From positions 1 to 25,060 of the forward strand of contig JAZOWA010000043.1 of NCBI GenBank assembly GCA_045659025.1: 25,060 nt of DNA. The letters are read 5' to 3'. This DNA comes from SIG455 sp045659025. GTDB taxonomy: Bacteria > Bacillota > Clostridia > UMGS1810. Positions 23,028 through 25,060 of this stretch are shown here, one piece after another. Position 1 is the first letter of the stretch. Each line of letters begins with the position of its first letter. The position numbers and the translations under genes were made by a program. A model generated the notes under the pieces. That model was given only the letters and a program-made list of their open reading frames with translations. It ran no database searches and was not told the origin of the DNA.

Positions 23028-24602
23028 TTAGATTAAAGTCTCGGCAAAGAGATTACCTCTGCCCAATGCACAATCGGGGTCAAAGGCAGATTTCAATTTA
23101 GCCATTTCCCTGATGTGCTCTTCACCATACATAAACTCCAGGAACGGAGCCTTGAGTTTACCTACACCGTGCTCTGCGGAAACCGCGCCGCCGAGGCGGG
23201 ATGCTTCTTTAGCCCATTCGGTGAGTACGGCCTTACCTCTCTTGTACTCATCCATATCACGGGGGAGGATGTTTACGTGGATGTGGTTGTCACCAATGTG
23301 ACCCCACGCCGCGTGGTGAAGATTCTCTCTTTCGAGGGTAGCGTCATAGAAAGCGAGAAGTGTCTCGAAATGCTCATCGGGAACAGCAAGGTCACCGCCG
23401 ATTTTGGTGATTTCGGGATAAATTCTCTTGTATCTTTCTACCTGCATATTAACACTTTCGGGTACTGCGTGACGGAAGAAATAGAGAGTATCTCTGTCGC
23501 TGTCACTGCTGGATACCATACTCATATCGGGATTACCGCCTGCCTTGGCGCAGGATTCACCGAGCACCTTGAGCAGTTCATACGCTTCCTCCTCAGCAGA
23601 GCACTGAAGCTCTGTGAATACGGCGTATTTGTAGTTATCCTCAAGAGTGGGAAGACCTGCAAATGCAGAGCCCTCTTCCTTCTGACGACGCAAAATATCA
23701 AGAGCACAAGCATCAAAGTATTCGATAGATGCTACGGGCACCTCTGCCTTTTTGAGAGACTGAGTATATGCTACCGCCTGCTTCTGCTCCTCAAAGAATG
23801 TGCATACACCCCATACCACTGTGGGCAAAGGCATAAGTGCAACTTCAATCTCGGTAATGATTGCAAGGGTACCGTCACTACCGATGAAAAGGTCTATAAG
23901 ATCCATATCATCGTGGCAATAGTAACCTGATGCGTTCTTACACTCGGGCATCTTGTAGGTGGGGAGAGATGCTTTGATCTTACCGCCCTGCTCGGTGGAA
24001 AGTTCAATCTCTCTTCCTTTTGCAAACTGCTCACCGCGACGGATAGCGAAGGTCTCACCATTTGAGAGCACGCCTCTTATAGCGGAGATGTGTTCACGGG
24101 TAGCACCAAAGCGGTAGCTCTTCGCACCGGATGCGTTACAAGCCACCATACCGCCGATAGTTGCGGTGGTCTCGGTGGGGTCGGGGGTGAACATCTGCAC
24201 GGGTGCAGCTACAAACGCCTTGTATGCTGCAACTGCTTCCTCGCTCCATGCACTTGTATCAAAAGACTTGGCAGCGATGGATTTGTTGAGCTTCTGCAAA
24301 ATCACGCCCGGCTGAACTGTTATGTAGAATTTGTCGTCACTGCATCTCATACCGGTAACCTTCGCCATTTTGGAGAGGTTAAGGATATGTCCGCCAAAGG
24401 GTACAGCTGCTGCCGCAAGGCCTGTACGGCTACCCTGAATCGTGAGAGGTGTACTGCTTGCTTTAAGCTCCTTCACGATGTTTACTATGTCCGCTTCGCT
24501 CTCGGGGAAAGAGATGCTGTCGGCGAAGCCGGCTTTCTTAGATTCGTCCCGGAGATATTCCTCATCACCGGCACACATTTTTCTGATTAATGAGTTGTCC
24601 AT
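23028..24602 (-). CDS. FAD-linked 2-hydroxyacid dehydrogenase (GlcD/D-lactate dehydrogenase family)
   Basis: The 524-residue flavoprotein belongs to the VAO/GlcD family. The FAD-binding loop is seen in PLTIQGSRTGLAAAAVPFGG (52-71) and FTPDPTETTATIGGMVACNASGAK (138-161), then FIGSDGTLAIITEIEV (239-254). The C-terminal domain holds HIGDNHIHVNI, for metal and substrate binding, and SAEHGVGKLK. It is longer than usual for GlcD-like enzymes (about 460-470), with extra sequence near 117-137 and 190-235. ATG 24602 was chosen: AAAGGA lies 11 bases upstream and an upstream extension lacks family sequence. The adjacent etfB-etfA suggest an Etf-coupled lactate dehydrogenase. D-2-hydroxyglutarate or another 2-hydroxyacid is also possible. 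Confidence 0.9.
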   Translation of the reverse strand: MDNSLIRKMCAGDEEYLRDESKKAGFADSISFPESEADIVNIVKELKASSTPLTIQGSRTGLAAAAVPFGGHILNLSKMAKVTGMRCSDDKFYITVQPGVILQKLNKSIAAKSFDTSAWSEEAVAAYKAFVAAPVQMFTPDPTETTATIGGMVACNASGAKSYRFGATREHISAIRGVLSNGETFAIRRGEQFAKGREIELSTEQGGKIKASLPTYKMPECKNASGYYCHDDMDLIDLFIGSDGTLAIITEIEVALMPLPTVVWGVCTFFEEQKQAVAYTQSLKKAEVPVASIEYFDACALDILRRQKEEGSAFAGLPTLEDNYKYAVFTELQCSAEEEAYELLKVLGESCAKAGGNPDMSMVSSSDSDRDTLYFFRHAVPESVNMQVERYKRIYPEITKIGGDLAVPDEHFETLLAFYDATLERENLHHAAWGHIGDNHIHVNILPRDMDEYKRGKAVLTEWAKEASRLGGAVSAEHGVGKLKAPFLEFMYGEEHIREMAKLKSAFDPDCALGRGNLFAETLI

Positions 24603-24662
24603 TACAGTGTTGATCCTTTCTTGGAAATCGTAATGCTTGGCATAAAAAAATATACCGATTAT

Positions 24663-24691
24663 ATTATACACCACAATTTTATAAAAGTCTA
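24663..24691 (-). promoter_or_regulatory. Promoter of the dehydrogenase-etfBA operon
   Basis: On the minus strand a perfect TATAAT (24663-24668) is preceded at 17 bases by a weak TAGACT (24686-24691), about 60 bases upstream of the start codon. Confidence 0.6.
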
Positions 24692-24699
24692 TGAAAATA

Positions 24700-24728
24700 T
24701 TGACAAAAAGTTTGAAAATTACAATAAT
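24700..24728 (+). promoter_or_regulatory. Possible plus-strand promoter facing the right-edge repeats
   Basis: TTGACA (24700-24705) and AATAAT (24723-24728) are 17 bases apart in an A/T-rich region. No credible gene follows; transcription would run into the hairpin at 24784-24817. This may be chance in A/T-rich DNA. Confidence 0.3.
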
Positions 24729-24741
24729 TTTATAAGGAATT

Positions 24742-24858
24742 TTGCCTTCATAAGCTTCAAGTCCTTATGTTTCTCACTACATAAAAAAGAGCACTATTAT
24801 CAGATAGCGCTCTTTTTGTGTTTATGCGGATAACAGGACGCATCTTGCTTCGCAATCT
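24742..24858. repeat. Direct repeat, copy 1 (117 bp)
   Basis: This copy matches 24944-25060 base for base except at 24755 (C against G at 24957), with an offset of 202 bases. It contains a terminator-like hairpin at 24784-24817 (arms AAAAAGAGC and GCTCTTTTT, an A/C mismatch, inner CTAT/ATAG, six-base loop). No coding frame of note is seen in 24603-25060. Confidence 0.9.
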
Positions 24859-24912
24859 GCCCTGCTCGGCGACCGTGCATTGCACAGTACCCGCCTTCGC
24901 ACCAACTTCGCT

Positions 24913-24935
24913 AAAAACGATAATCAATCGTTTTT
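24913..24935. terminator. Terminator-like hairpin in the spacer between repeat copies
   Basis: Arms AAAAACGAT (24913-24921) and ATCGTTTTT (24927-24935) form a nine-base stem with an AATCA loop, ending in T residues. It belongs to the 85-base spacer between the two repeat copies. Confidence 0.6.
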
Positions 24936-24943
24936 TACGCTCG

Positions 24944-25060
24944 TTGCCTTCATAAGGTTCAAGTCCTTATGTTTCTCACTACATAAAAAAGAGCACTATT
25001 ATCAGATAGCGCTCTTTTTGTGTTTATGCGGATAACAGGACGCATCTTGCTTCGCAATCT
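24944..25060. repeat. Direct repeat, copy 2 (cut by the window end)
   Basis: This is the second copy of the 117-base repeat, running to the last base of the window, so its true length and any further copies cannot be seen. It carries the same hairpin at 24986-25019. Confidence 0.9.

Noticed and set aside
24621..24833. Small plus-strand ORF of 70 codons beside the repeats
   Set aside because: It starts with TTG without a ribosome site, overlaps the minus-strand promoter and a terminator hairpin, and has an A/T-driven composition.
24742..25060. CRISPR array
   Set aside because: There are only two long copies of 117 bases with a 202-base period and terminator hairpins; there is no short repeat/spacer pattern and no cas gene.

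Overview
The window looks like chromosome of an anaerobic, low-to-mid GC Gram-positive bacterium of the Clostridia. The basis is strong GGAGG-type ribosome sites, sigma-A-like promoters, hairpin terminators and a fermentative gene content with B12, [4Fe-4S] and Etf enzymes. The species cannot be named from the sequence alone. There are 24 protein genes. No rRNA, tRNA, IS element, phage gene or CRISPR array was seen.

Layout. 1-196: gene-free edge with nested palindromes and a terminator. 197-2666: a Rieske/FAD oxidoreductase, a short manganese catalase family protein (minus strand) and a cysteine-rich small protein. 2698-5961 (minus strand): citC, an uncharacterised P-loop/AlaRS-SAD-like protein, and a citX-citG fusion. 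6046-10111 (plus strand): citD-citE-citF, then a two-subunit class I hydro-lyase. 10145-14803 (plus strand): glmS-mutL-glmE-mal. 14808-16954: pyrophosphatase, cation diffusion facilitator and a UPF0340 (YwlG-type) protein. 16958-19964: a DtxR-family repressor divergent from feoA-feoB-Cys-rich membrane peptide, with TTAG-N6-CTAA palindromes. 19968-24602 (minus strand): FAD-linked 2-hydroxyacid dehydrogenase, etfB, etfA and a metallophosphoesterase. 24603-25060: a promoter region followed by a 202-bp-period direct repeat that runs off the window.

How the genes work together. The 6-15 kb block reads as one catabolic programme, the methylaspartate route of glutamate fermentation. Glutamate mutase (glmS/glmE with its MutL partner) makes 3-methylaspartate, and methylaspartate ammonia-lyase makes mesaconate. 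The class I hydro-lyase would hydrate mesaconate to citramalate. The citDEF complex would cleave citramalate to acetate and pyruvate. The minus-strand genes would supply, transfer and acetylate the acyl carrier protein's prosthetic group. On this reading the genes that homology alone would call citrate lyase and fumarase are more likely citramalate lyase and mesaconase. This assignment is inferred from context.

The least explained gene is 4025-4960, an NTPase joined to a domain resembling the editing domain of alanyl-tRNA synthetase, inside the lyase maturation operon. Other points of interest are the likely iron-responsive operators around feoAB, a related but differently spaced palindrome in the glutamate mutase leader, the back-to-back promoters at 6001-6074, the probable electron-bifurcating dehydrogenase/Etf operon, and the repeats at the right edge.
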